Made by a program: the position numbers and the translations under genes. DNA of 18,140 bases from NCBI GenBank assembly GCA_040265115.1, contig JBDQGZ010000025.1:1-18140 (forward strand), given 5' to 3'. Shown piece by piece: positions 1 through 6,692 of the stretch. Position 1 is the first letter of the stretch, and every line of letters begins with the position of its first letter. Origin of the DNA: M55B157 sp040265115 (GTDB lineage: Bacteria; Actinomycetota; Actinomycetes; S36-B12). The notes beneath the pieces are model-generated. The model made no database searches. It saw nothing but the letters and a program-made list of their open reading frames with translations, and was not told the DNA's origin.

Positions 1-119
1 ACCCACACCCCTCAACCCCCACCGGGATAGCTGACCGGGCCACCAAACGACGACAAAAACATCTCGCCCAGCAATTGCTACCCCGACAACGACAACAACC
101 CCCCGACCCACCCTTCTAG
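1..119 (+). CDS. Possible C-terminal tail of a Pro/Gln/Arg-rich protein (partial, 5' end outside window)
   Basis: Reading from base 3, one plus-strand frame stays open to a TAG at 117-119 and gives about 38 residues, basic and Gln-rich, ending in PPDPPF. A Pro-rich tail ending in PPF is common in actinobacterial DUF222/HNH-endonuclease (13E12-type) proteins, but no domain is visible, so that identity is a guess. The stop shares the palindromic CTAG with the stop of the minus-strand gene at 116-763, as expected for two real convergent genes. Roughly half the codons end in A or T (many CAA, CGA, AAA), unlike the strongly GC-ending codons of the neighbours, so the gene may have been acquired. 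It could also be non-coding sequence that is open by chance. Confidence 0.35.
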   Translation, partial: PHPSTPTGIADRATKRRQKHLAQQLLPRQRQQPPDPPF

Positions 120-763
120 ATCGCGGCTCGGACGACCGCATCAGCAAAGTCCGCGAAGGCCTCGCAGCCAGCCTCGGTGAGGCTGCCGTCGGCATTCACC
201 CAGGTTGGATTCGTCAGGGACAAGGCATTCCAACTCACGATGCGCGCATTCGGGAACTTCTGTGGAAGGGCAACGATCGCGGCGTTCGTGTCCGACTCGA
301 AGGTATAGCGCTCGTCATCAGGCAGTTGAATGGTCGACCACACCACGATCCGATCAGGGCCAAGAATCGTCATGATGCGCTCGAGATCATTCGGGGTTGC
401 CCCAGCATTCGCACCCAGATGCAACAGGACGGCCCCGGGGAGTTCATCGGCGATGCGGGCAAGTTCTGCTGCGGCATCGGTGACACGACGACCTGAGATG
501 GCATCAACCACATAGCCCTTCGCTTCCAGGCATGGAGCGGTGCTGAGGAAGAAGAAATCGCCGAACGCGAAGACCTCGCCGGTGTAGGGAATGGGGATGG
601 TCCGAGTGGGCGTCGGCGATGCACTTGTGCTGGTGACCAACGTCGGGGTCGGACTCGGCAGGACCGCGGATGAGTCGCGCGAGTCGGTATAGATAATGCC
701 AGCCCACAAACCGCCCGTGAACCCGATGGCCAAGGCGATGACGGTGGTGAGAATGCGCACCAT
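116..763 (-). CDS. Secreted or membrane-anchored SGNH-hydrolase-like protein lacking catalytic Ser and His
   Basis: The 215-residue protein starts with a hydrophobic segment (about residues 4-25; signal anchor or signal peptide), then a Ser/Thr/Pro-rich linker (about 31-60), then an SGNH-like domain (about 63-215). The domain resembles the extracellular SGNH part found at the end of actinobacterial OafA-type acyltransferases: a beta strand ending in GD at 68-69, a Gly-Arg in SGRR (90-93), HLGAN at 115-119, and DG..LT near 192-196. In active members the first block reads GDS and the last carries DxxH. Here the Ser position is Phe70 and the last block is DGSLT with no His, while Gly117 and Asn119 remain. 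It is therefore probably a non-hydrolytic, cell-surface relative that may bind a glycan or acyl group (inference). The start is the ATG at 763. No clear Shine-Dalgarno is seen, but a TACGGT box lies 9 bases upstream. Confidence 0.72.
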   Translation of the reverse strand: MVRILTTVIALAIGFTGGLWAGIIYTDSRDSSAVLPSPTPTLVTSTSASPTPTRTIPIPYTGEVFAFGDFFFLSTAPCLEAKGYVVDAISGRRVTDAAAELARIADELPGAVLLHLGANAGATPNDLERIMTILGPDRIVVWSTIQLPDDERYTFESDTNAAIVALPQKFPNARIVSWNALSLTNPTWVNADGSLTEAGCEAFADFADAVVRAAI

Positions 764-1006
764 GACGGGCCCACCGTAGCCGAACAGCGACCGGTCGCAC
801 CCGCGAATGGAGGCCGGCTAGGTGTGACCGTGGAAGCATGGAGGCCCAGCGATCAGCCGACCCCCGATGAGAAGGCCCCTGGTCGTCGTAGGGGTAGATG
901 GATCGGAACGCAGCATCGCTGCGCTGACATGGGCCGCGGAGTACACGTCATTCATGGTGCGCCACGCTCCCTGCCCCCTCGTGATTTGTCGAGAGAAGAG
1001 CGTTGA
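764..1006. other. Intergenic region, no gene supported
   Basis: These 243 bases lie between the end of the SDR operon and the start of the SGNH-like gene, both on the minus strand. A TACGGT box on the minus strand (773-778) is a candidate -10 for the SGNH-like gene, placed for a leaderless or nearly leaderless transcript. A 6-bp perfect hairpin is at 909-923. The plus-strand open frame 824-1006 has arginine-rich, low-complexity content and no recognisable domain. I see no tRNA. Confidence 0.5.
909..923. terminator. Short inverted repeat downstream of the SDR operon, weak terminator candidate
   Basis: CGCAGC (909-914), a 3-base loop, then GCTGCG (918-923). On the minus strand the stem extends by a G-U and an A-T pair. 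It lies about 85 bases past the last gene of the minus-strand operon and has no T-tract, so it is not a classical intrinsic terminator. Position is the main argument for it. Confidence 0.22.
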
Positions 1007-1786
1007 TCAGTGACCCGGTCGGGGCACCGTGCTCATGAGGGTCTGCGAGAAGCCGCCGTCCACGACGATGTCAGCACCAGTGACGTATTGGGCGCGTGGT
1101 GACAGGAGGAACAGCACCACCTCGGCAACATCACATGGTCGGGCGACACGCTGAATGGGCACAGCGGCATTGCGACGGTCGAGGACACCGGGGGATAGGT
1201 AGTAAGCCTCGGTCATCGGAGTGCGCACCAGTCCCGGACTGATTGTGTTGCTGCGAATCCCCTGCGGACCGAGTTCGAATGCCAATTGCTGCGACATCAA
1301 GAGCAGGCCCGCCTTACTGGCGCTATAAGCCGAGGAGTTGGCCTGCGGGTTCGAGGCCGCTATCGACGCGATGTGCACCATGGCGCCACCACCGCGGGCG
1401 ATCATGCCGGGGGAGAAGGCCTGAGCGGCGTGGAAGGCGCCGGACAGGTTCACCTGCAGGACCCGGGCCCAATCATCGGGATCCACATCGATCAGTGCTC
1501 CGGCTCGCACGATGCCTGCCGTGTTCACCAGCAGATCTACCTCACCGATTCGGGAGGCCGCGGCAGCGACGCTGCCCGCGTCAGCGACATCGCATGCGTA
1601 CGCATCGATCTCGAAACCGAGCAGTTGAGCGTCCTCGATGGTGTGGGCGAAGGCAGCCTCGTCCCGGTCGAGGATGGCAACCTCGACCCCCTGATCGAGC
1701 AACTTCAGGGCCGTCGCGCGACCGATGCCGCCACCACCACCCGTGACGACGGCCCGCCGACCGACGAGGTTCAACCACTCAGACAT
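1007..1786 (-). CDS. SDR family NAD-dependent oxidoreductase (second SDR of the operon)
   Basis: This is a classical short-chain dehydrogenase/reductase of 259 residues, the usual length. Visible motifs are the Rossmann glycine motif TGGGGGIG (15-22), an Asp at the end of strand 2 (Asp40) that points to NAD(H) rather than NADP(H), CDV (65-67), NTAG (88-91; commonly NNAG), and the catalytic set Asn113, Ser141, Tyr154, Lys158 (YSASK). It should interconvert an alcohol and a ketone or aldehyde in the cytosol; the substrate is not readable. I use the ATG at 1786 rather than an in-frame ATG 27 codons upstream, because that extension runs inside the monooxygenase gene and the Rossmann fold begins right after 1786. 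The start overlaps the monooxygenase stop by 8 bases (ATGTCTGA), so translation is probably coupled. It is the last gene of the operon. Confidence 0.9.
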   Translation of the reverse strand: MSEWLNLVGRRAVVTGGGGGIGRATALKLLDQGVEVAILDRDEAAFAHTIEDAQLLGFEIDAYACDVADAGSVAAAASRIGEVDLLVNTAGIVRAGALIDVDPDDWARVLQVNLSGAFHAAQAFSPGMIARGGGAMVHIASIAASNPQANSSAYSASKAGLLLMSQQLAFELGPQGIRSNTISPGLVRTPMTEAYYLSPGVLDRRNAAVPIQRVARPCDVAEVVLFLLSPRAQYVTGADIVVDGGFSQTLMSTVPRPGH

Positions 1787-3047
1787 GAGCGAGCAGATCC
1801 AATGCCGCGTGGGTCCGGTCAACCTGCTCAAGCCACACATGGCGCAGTATGTCGATCCGCCATTCATGCTCCTGGCTCGCTGTCAGCGGTCCGGCGATCG
1901 GCCGGAATCCACCTGGAGTTGATTCGTGCAGCGCGATCATGCGCGCAGCAATGTCGGCCTGGATCGGATAGATCGGTGGCTGCGGACCCCGCGCCCCGAT
2001 CATTCCGATGAGGTAGAGCTTCTCCAAGTTTAGTGGCACGACTGCGGCGCCAACGCGCAGTGGGACATCATCCTGCGGCTTGAGCAGGGAGTCGTCGAGG
2101 AACGGCAGTGACGCGTAGAAGCCGGTCGCCCACAGGATGGTGTCGAATTCATCCGATGTGCCATCGGCGAAGTGCACCGTGTTCCCTTCGAATCTCTCCA
2201 CGCCGGGGCGGACGGTGATCCGACCGTGCTGGATCCAATACAGCAGCAGATCGTTGACTATTGGCGGTCCCTCGGCGAGTGTGTGGTGATCAGGCTCGGG
2301 CATTCCGGGGTAGTCCTCGAAGGTGCCAACCTTCACCTTCATCATCAGTCGGGCGATGAGGTCCTGCTCATCGGGTGTGAACTCGGTGAGGAAACCCAGT
2401 TCGGAACGCGGCTTTCCGAAGAAGGTCTTGGGTTGGAAGAAGTGTCCGCGACGAACCACGATGTGGGTGTCGAAGTGTTGCTGGGCGGCGTCGACAGCAA
2501 CGTCGCAGCCGGAGTTGCCTGAACCGATGACGAGAACTCGACGACCCTCGATGTCAGAGGTGTTGCGATAGGAACCGGAATGAATCTGCTTTCCGGCGAA
2601 GGTGCCGGGGATCTTCGGGATCTTCTGGTCCCACAGGTGACCATTGGCGACGAGGACCCCGTCATAGTCGCGACTGATCCCGTCGCTCGTGGTGACCTTC
2701 CATCCCGCGGAACCCACGGGACCATCCGTGGAGAGTGGCTCCACTGACTCCACGGCGGTGTTGAACGTGATCTTGCCCTTCAGGTCGAAGTTGTCGGCGA
2801 AGAGATGGAAGTACTCCAGCATCTGGTCGCGGTGTGGGAACAGCGGCCAGTCCTCGGGCATGGGGAAACCCTCATAGCCGGTGATCTGTCTTGAGGTGAT
2901 CAGGTGCAGGGCGTCATAGTCGTGATTCCAATGACCGCCGATCACATCGGTCTTCTCGAAGCAGTCCACCTCGTGGCCGGCATCGAGCATCGTCTTCAAG
3001 GCAGCGAGCCCGGCGGGCCCGGCGCCGATGACGCAGTAGCGGCTCAT
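1779..3047 (-). CDS. Flavin-containing monooxygenase (class B, FMO/BVMO superfamily)
   Basis: This 422-residue, single-component, NADPH-dependent flavoprotein monooxygenase carries an N-terminal FAD site GAGPAGL (8-14), the superfamily fingerprint FxGxxxHxxxY as FAGKQIHSGSY (150-160), an NADP site GSGNSG (175-180), and the ATGF linker (307-310). The fingerprint ends in Tyr rather than Trp-Pro, which fits FMO-type N- or S-oxygenases better than classical type I Baeyer-Villiger enzymes, although some relatives do both. Family knowledge says it inserts one oxygen atom from O2 into a soft nucleophile (amine or sulfide) or a ketone. Its start overlaps the GntR stop by 4 bases (ATGA) and its end overlaps the next SDR by 8. 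No esterase or lactonase lies nearby to process a Baeyer-Villiger ester. The substrate is unknown. Confidence 0.9.
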   Translation of the reverse strand: MSRYCVIGAGPAGLAALKTMLDAGHEVDCFEKTDVIGGHWNHDYDALHLITSRQITGYEGFPMPEDWPLFPHRDQMLEYFHLFADNFDLKGKITFNTAVESVEPLSTDGPVGSAGWKVTTSDGISRDYDGVLVANGHLWDQKIPKIPGTFAGKQIHSGSYRNTSDIEGRRVLVIGSGNSGCDVAVDAAQQHFDTHIVVRRGHFFQPKTFFGKPRSELGFLTEFTPDEQDLIARLMMKVKVGTFEDYPGMPEPDHHTLAEGPPIVNDLLLYWIQHGRITVRPGVERFEGNTVHFADGTSDEFDTILWATGFYASLPFLDDSLLKPQDDVPLRVGAAVVPLNLEKLYLIGMIGARGPQPPIYPIQADIAARMIALHESTPGGFRPIAGPLTASQEHEWRIDILRHVWLEQVDRTHAALDLLAHV

Positions 3048-3733
3048 GACTGTTCTCCCTGTGCGGCTGGATTGATCTGCGTGAATTCATTGATCGTGCG
3101 TTGGATATGGGTGCCCCAGGTAGCGATGGCAGCCTCCGCATCACCCGCCTCGATGGCATCGAGGACGCGTTCATGACGTTCGATCTGGGCCTGCCTATCA
3201 AGGGTGTCGTAGGTGATGCCTAAGGCGGTGACGAAGAAGCGGATTTCATTCTCGGTGCGAGACAGTGCGGAGCAGATACGGGGCAGTTGGCTCAACGCGA
3301 AGGTGGCCGACTGCACGGCCAGATCTGCATCGACCATCGCGACGGGGTCGGATCGAACGGTTGGGTCTTTCATGTGACCCAGCGTTGCCCTTGCTGTGGC
3401 GAACTCCTGGAGTTGACCGGCCTGGATCTCGACTGCGCGTGCGAGTGCGATGCCGCCGAGCGATAGGCGCATCGCGTACACCTCGAGCACGTCCTCGATC
3501 GTTGGCGTGACGACGACTGCACCGCGGTTGCGACGCAACTGGACGAGTCGCTCTGCGGACAGTAGTCGAATCGCTTCGCGCACAGGCGCGCGTGAGGTCT
3601 CGAATTGCGCTGCGAGATCCATTTCGATGAGTCGCTCTCCGGGCGCGATGCGACCGTCGATGATTGCGGCGCGGATACTGTCGGCGAGCAGGTCGCCGGT
3701 GGATTCCGATGCGATGGGGGTGAAGACACTCAT
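3044..3733 (-). CDS. GntR-family transcriptional regulator, FCD-type (FadR subfamily)
   Basis: This 229-residue regulator has an N-terminal winged helix-turn-helix (about 12-75; recognition region around SRAPVREAIRLL, 47-58) and an all-helical FCD ligand-binding domain (about 80-215). FCD domains normally bind a metal with a D-x3-H motif and two later His. Here D137 is followed by Gln141 at the His position, while His187 and His209 remain, so the metal site may be altered. I chose the ATG at 3733 because it overlaps the stop of the preceding SDR as ATGA and the wHTH follows directly; the longer frame upstream gives an unrelated Arg-rich run. It probably represses its own operon through the palindrome at 4447-4460 and is relieved by a pathway metabolite (inference). 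Confidence 0.9.
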   Translation of the reverse strand: MSVFTPIASESTGDLLADSIRAAIIDGRIAPGERLIEMDLAAQFETSRAPVREAIRLLSAERLVQLRRNRGAVVVTPTIEDVLEVYAMRLSLGGIALARAVEIQAGQLQEFATARATLGHMKDPTVRSDPVAMVDADLAVQSATFALSQLPRICSALSRTENEIRFFVTALGITYDTLDRQAQIERHERVLDAIEAGDAEAAIATWGTHIQRTINEFTQINPAAQGEQS

Positions 3734-4428
3734 CGCAACACATCCGCACCGGAGATGACGATCGTCTCTCCATCGACAAAGCCGGCGTGACCTGAGCCGG
3801 TGAGCAGCCACACCCAATTCGCGATCTCTACGGGCTCGGCGACGCGTCCGATCGGGATGCCAGCGGCCGCCTGGTCCATGCGTCCGGTGGCTGCATTCCC
3901 GGGTGTGTTGACCCATCCGGGGGCGATCCCATTGACGCGGATGCCGCGGGGTGCGAGTTCGAGGGCGAGGCTCTTGGTGATCATGACGACTGCCGCTTTG
4001 GAGGCGCCATAGAGCAATTGACCGGGCGAGACGGTGAAGGCATCGACGGAGGCAAAGTTCACGATCGCTGAACCGGCCGGCATGTGGGCAACGCAGGCCG
4101 CGGTCACGTTGAGCAGCCCGAGGACATTGACACCGAAGATCGAATCGAACGCCTCGGTCGTGTAGGTGTCCAGGGTCGTGGGCGGATAGATGCCCGCGAC
4201 ATTGGCGACTGCATCGATTCGGCCGCCGAGGTCGCCGATCCGCTCGGCGAGGGAGGTCTCGATTCCGACGCGGTCACGGACATCGGCGACGACAGCGTGC
4301 AACCCCGGGCGAGCATCGATCGACGAGATGTCGATGGCGATGACCTGCCAGCCCTGGTGAAGGAAGACCTCGCAGGTGGCGGCGCCCATGCCCGAAGCGG
4401 CACCGGTCACGACGGCGACGCCGGCCAT
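3730..4428 (-). CDS. SDR family NAD-dependent oxidoreductase (first gene of the FMO/SDR operon)
   Basis: This 232-residue classical SDR, slightly short for the family, has TGAASGMG (8-15), Asp33 after strand 2 (NAD preference), ADV (48-50), NVAG (76-79; commonly NNAG), Asn101, Ser127, Tyr140 and Lys144 (YGASK), and a PGWVNTP segment after strand 6. It is clearly different in sequence from the second SDR of the operon, so the two probably act on different substrates or steps. The ATG at 4428 is preceded by a strong Shine-Dalgarno, AGGAGG, about 6 bases upstream. It overlaps the GntR gene by 4 bases. A promoter (4475-4504) and an operator-like palindrome (4447-4460) lie just upstream. Confidence 0.9.
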   Translation of the reverse strand: MAGVAVVTGAASGMGAATCEVFLHQGWQVIAIDISSIDARPGLHAVVADVRDRVGIETSLAERIGDLGGRIDAVANVAGIYPPTTLDTYTTEAFDSIFGVNVLGLLNVTAACVAHMPAGSAIVNFASVDAFTVSPGQLLYGASKAAVVMITKSLALELAPRGIRVNGIAPGWVNTPGNAATGRMDQAAAGIPIGRVAEPVEIANWVWLLTGSGHAGFVDGETIVISGADVLR

Positions 4429-4446
4429 GACGTCCTCCTCAGGTCA

Positions 4447-4460
4447 GATTGTCGACAATC
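4447..4460. promoter_or_regulatory. Perfect 14-bp palindrome, candidate operator of the GntR/FCD regulator
   Basis: GATTGTCGACAATC is a perfect palindrome. Its core TTGTCGACAA fits the half-site pattern known for FadR/FCD-type GntR regulators (a GTM/KAC core in a T-rich/A-rich frame). It lies between the predicted -10 box and the start codon of the first gene of the operon that encodes such a regulator, in the early transcribed region, which suits autorepression. That this regulator binds it is inference. Confidence 0.6.
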
Positions 4461-4474
4461 GACGAACTGGCCTG

Positions 4475-4504
4475 AGATTAGGTTCGCGGGTGAGCTTCCG
4501 TCAA
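4475..4504 (-). promoter_or_regulatory. Promoter of the SDR-GntR-FMO-SDR operon
   Basis: On the minus strand a TTGACG -35 box (4499-4504) is followed after 18 bases by TAATCT (4475-4480), which fits the actinobacterial TANNNT -10. Transcription would start around 4468 and run through the 14-bp palindrome before the start codon at 4428. This is the best promoter match I found in the window. Confidence 0.55.
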
Positions 4505-4519
4505 GGGTTGCGGCGCCAG

Positions 4520-5719
4520 TCAGTCGACCAGGCTGCGGACCGACTCGATGGCTCGAGTCACCTCTTCATCGGTCGTATAAGCATGGGGCGAGAGTCGCAC
4601 CATGGACTCGATCCCCTCACGCGCAAACTCATCGGGTGCGTAGTCAGGAGTCGACAGGGATGTGTTGATTCCCCGCTCACGAAGAGCGCTCACCATCGCG
4701 GCCGCGCCTGGATCGGGAACGGTAATGGTGACGATGCCGCTGCGGACGGAGCCTCGATCACGCACTCTCACACCGTCGATTGAATCGAGACCCTCGCGCA
4801 AATTTCTGGCGAGATAGTCGATGCGCTCGCGGATCGGACCGATTCCGATACCCAGTGCGTAGTCGACCGCGGCACCGAGGCCGAGCAGTGCTGCGTAGGA
4901 GCGCTCCCAACTTTCGAATCGCCCTGCTGACGTCGCCACCTCGTAGGTACCCCGACCGGTCCAGGTCGCTGAGTGGAGATCGAGAGGAAAGGGTTCGAGG
5001 TCGGTCAGGGCTCGATCAGAGGCGATGAGGAAGCCCGTTCCTCGAGGTCCGCGCAGGAACTTCCGCCCGGTCGCGGAGATGAAGTCCGCACCGATGCGAC
5101 CTGCGTCGACGTCGAGTTGGCCCACCGACTGACAGGCATCGACGAGGAACCAGGCTGCCGATCCGGAGAAGCGGAGCGCATCCCCGATGGCCACCACATC
5201 GTTGACGACTCCGTTGTGGCTGGGTGCCTGAGTGATGGAGACGATGCGCACGTCCTCGTCGAGCATGTGCGTGAGAGCTTCCACGTCCGTCGACCCATCG
5301 GGGGCGTCGGGGATCACATCGATGATCGCGCCGCTCTTTGACGCGACCTGGATCAGGGGAAGGACATTCGAGGCGTATTCAGCCGAGGCAATGAGAATTC
5401 GGTCCCCGGGTTGGAGCGGCTCCGAGTGGATGACCGCCTGCAGCGCCCGATCCCAGGCCACGGTCGCGGATTCCACCAACGCCACCTGATCCGGCCTGCA
5501 GTTCATCAGCCGGGAGACGGAGCCGGGAACTGCGGCGATCTCCTCAGCAGCCTCTGCGTGAGCTTCGTATCCCCCGATCTCGGACTCCCGACGTAGGTGC
5601 GCCACCTGACGGTCGACGACGATGGACGGGGGAAGAGCCGAGCCGGCGTTGTTCAGGTGGGTGACCTGGGCGGTGCCCGGAGTGTCGACTCGCAGTAGTT
5701 GCGGATCCAGCATGGTCAT
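4520..5719 (-). CDS. Aminotransferase class V-fold PLP-dependent enzyme (cysteine desulfurase/EgtE-like)
   Basis: This fold-type I PLP enzyme has 399 residues from the chosen start. It shows an ATV segment after a short helix (about 85-87, phosphate pocket), SHNG (about 167-170) with the ring-stacking His168, VDACQSVG with Asp194 (pyridine-nitrogen partner), and GRKFLRGPRGTGF with the Schiff-base Lys220. The GRK(F/W)LxGPRG(T/V)G form is typical of isopenicillin-N-epimerase-like, NifS-like and hercynylcysteine sulfoxide lyase (EgtE)-like members. The rest of an ergothioneine cluster is absent, so the substrate is open. The ATG at 5719 is preferred, with ATG 5713 two codons in as an alternative. 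The longer frame to 5797 would run into the divergent aldolase gene and adds unrelated residues. No good Shine-Dalgarno is seen. It lies upstream of the SDR operon on the same strand, but that operon has its own promoter. Confidence 0.82.
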   Translation of the reverse strand: MTMLDPQLLRVDTPGTAQVTHLNNAGSALPPSIVVDRQVAHLRRESEIGGYEAHAEAAEEIAAVPGSVSRLMNCRPDQVALVESATVAWDRALQAVIHSEPLQPGDRILIASAEYASNVLPLIQVASKSGAIIDVIPDAPDGSTDVEALTHMLDEDVRIVSITQAPSHNGVVNDVVAIGDALRFSGSAAWFLVDACQSVGQLDVDAGRIGADFISATGRKFLRGPRGTGFLIASDRALTDLEPFPLDLHSATWTGRGTYEVATSAGRFESWERSYAALLGLGAAVDYALGIGIGPIRERIDYLARNLREGLDSIDGVRVRDRGSVRSGIVTITVPDPGAAAMVSALRERGINTSLSTPDYAPDEFAREGIESMVRLSPHAYTTDEEVTRAIESVRSLVD

Positions 5720-5748
5720 GACCGTATCGGCGCCCGTGATGGTCCGGA

Positions 5749-5754
5749 TAGGCT
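5749..5754 (+). promoter_or_regulatory. Candidate -10 box of the aldolase operon
   Basis: TAGGCT fits TANNNT and lies 36 bases upstream of the aldolase ATG, leaving a short leader that carries the Shine-Dalgarno AAAGGGGA (5779-5786). No convincing -35 is visible. The same intergenic stretch must also drive the divergent PLP-enzyme gene. Confidence 0.35.
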
Positions 5755-5790
5755 GGCAGGGTTCACGTTGGAATTCGCAAAGGGGAACCC

Positions 5791-6681
5791 ATGTCATTCG
5801 ACGCTATGCGCGCCCAGATGGGTAGTGGAAATGGATTCATTGCCGCTCTCGATCAAAGTGGTGGCAGCACGCCCAAGGCTCTCAAGCTCTATGGGATCGA
5901 TGAGTCCGCGTGGACAAACGACGAGGAGATGTTCGATCTGGTCCACGCTATGCGCACGCGGATCATCACCGATCCCGCGTTCGTCGGGGACAAGGTCATT
6001 GCCGCCATCCTGTTCGAGCAGACGATGGACCGCGACATCGAGGGGATGCCGACTCCGAGTTATCTCTGGGACGTCAAGCATGTTGTGCCGATCGTCAAGG
6101 TCGACAAGGGTCTTGCCGATGAGGTCAACGGGGCTCAGGTGATGAAGCCCATGCCGGGTCTCGATGAACTCCTGGAGCGTGCAGCGAGTAAGGGTGTGTT
6201 TGGCACCAAGATGCGTTCCGTGATCAAGAATGCAGACGCTGATGGTGTTGCCGCCGTGGTGGATCAGCAGTTCGAGGTCGGCATGCAGATTCTTGGCGCA
6301 GGACTCGTGCCCATCCTCGAGCCGGAGGTGGACATTCACTCGCCGACCAAGGCGGCGACAGAGGAGATGCTCCGCGATCGACTGGTCGCCGGGCTTGATG
6401 CCGTGCCCAATGGACAGCAGGTGATGTTCAAGTTGTCTCTGCCCAGTCACAATGATTTCTACGCACCGCTCATGGAGCACCCGAAGGTGCTCCGAGTTGT
6501 TGCACTGTCCGGTGGCTACAGCCGTGATGAGGCATGCGACATCCTCGCGGCGAATCACGGGATGATCGCGAGCTTCTCCCGGGCCCTGTCGGAGGGCTTG
6601 AGCGCGCAGCAGTCCGATGAGGAGTTCAACGCGACTCTCGGCGCTGCCATCGACGAGATCTACTCTGCATCGATCACCTGA
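5791..6681 (+). CDS. fda: Class I fructose-bisphosphate aldolase
   Basis: This 296-residue protein belongs to the single-domain class I (Schiff-base, metal-independent) aldolases known from Staphylococcus and many Actinobacteria. Conserved segments are ALDQSGGSTPKAL (19-31), KVDKG (103-107), GTKMRSVI (138-145), EPEV (177-180), FKLSLP (213-218) with Lys214 as the likely Schiff-base lysine, and SGGYSRDEA near the end. It cleaves fructose 1,6-bisphosphate to dihydroxyacetone phosphate and glyceraldehyde 3-phosphate, and the reverse, in glycolysis and gluconeogenesis. The ATG at 5791 has a purine-rich Shine-Dalgarno 4 bases upstream. It heads the plus-strand run; DUF3151 follows after 11 bases, a pairing also seen near the aldolase gene of other Actinobacteria. 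Confidence 0.93.
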   Translation: MSFDAMRAQMGSGNGFIAALDQSGGSTPKALKLYGIDESAWTNDEEMFDLVHAMRTRIITDPAFVGDKVIAAILFEQTMDRDIEGMPTPSYLWDVKHVVPIVKVDKGLADEVNGAQVMKPMPGLDELLERAASKGVFGTKMRSVIKNADADGVAAVVDQQFEVGMQILGAGLVPILEPEVDIHSPTKAATEEMLRDRLVAGLDAVPNGQQVMFKLSLPSHNDFYAPLMEHPKVLRVVALSGGYSRDEACDILAANHGMIASFSRALSEGLSAQQSDEEFNATLGAAIDEIYSASIT

Positions 6682-6692
6682 GGAGTGCGCCC

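Noticed and set aside
824..1006. Plus-strand 60-codon open frame ending right at the SDR stop
   Set aside because: GTG start without Shine-Dalgarno, Arg/Pro-rich low-complexity product, no recognisable domain; looks like chance opening in high-GC DNA.
1286..2011. Plus-strand 241-codon open frame opposite the SDR and FMO genes
   Set aside because: Antisense to conserved SDR and FMO motifs; no domain of its own.
1007..3047. Classical Baeyer-Villiger ketone degradation cluster
   Set aside because: The fingerprint ends in Tyr rather than Trp-Pro and no esterase or lactonase gene is nearby, so I did not assign this pathway.
4520..5719. Ergothioneine gene cluster member (egtE)
   Set aside because: The PLP motif is compatible, but no egtA, egtB, egtC or egtD gene is in the window, so the symbol was not given.
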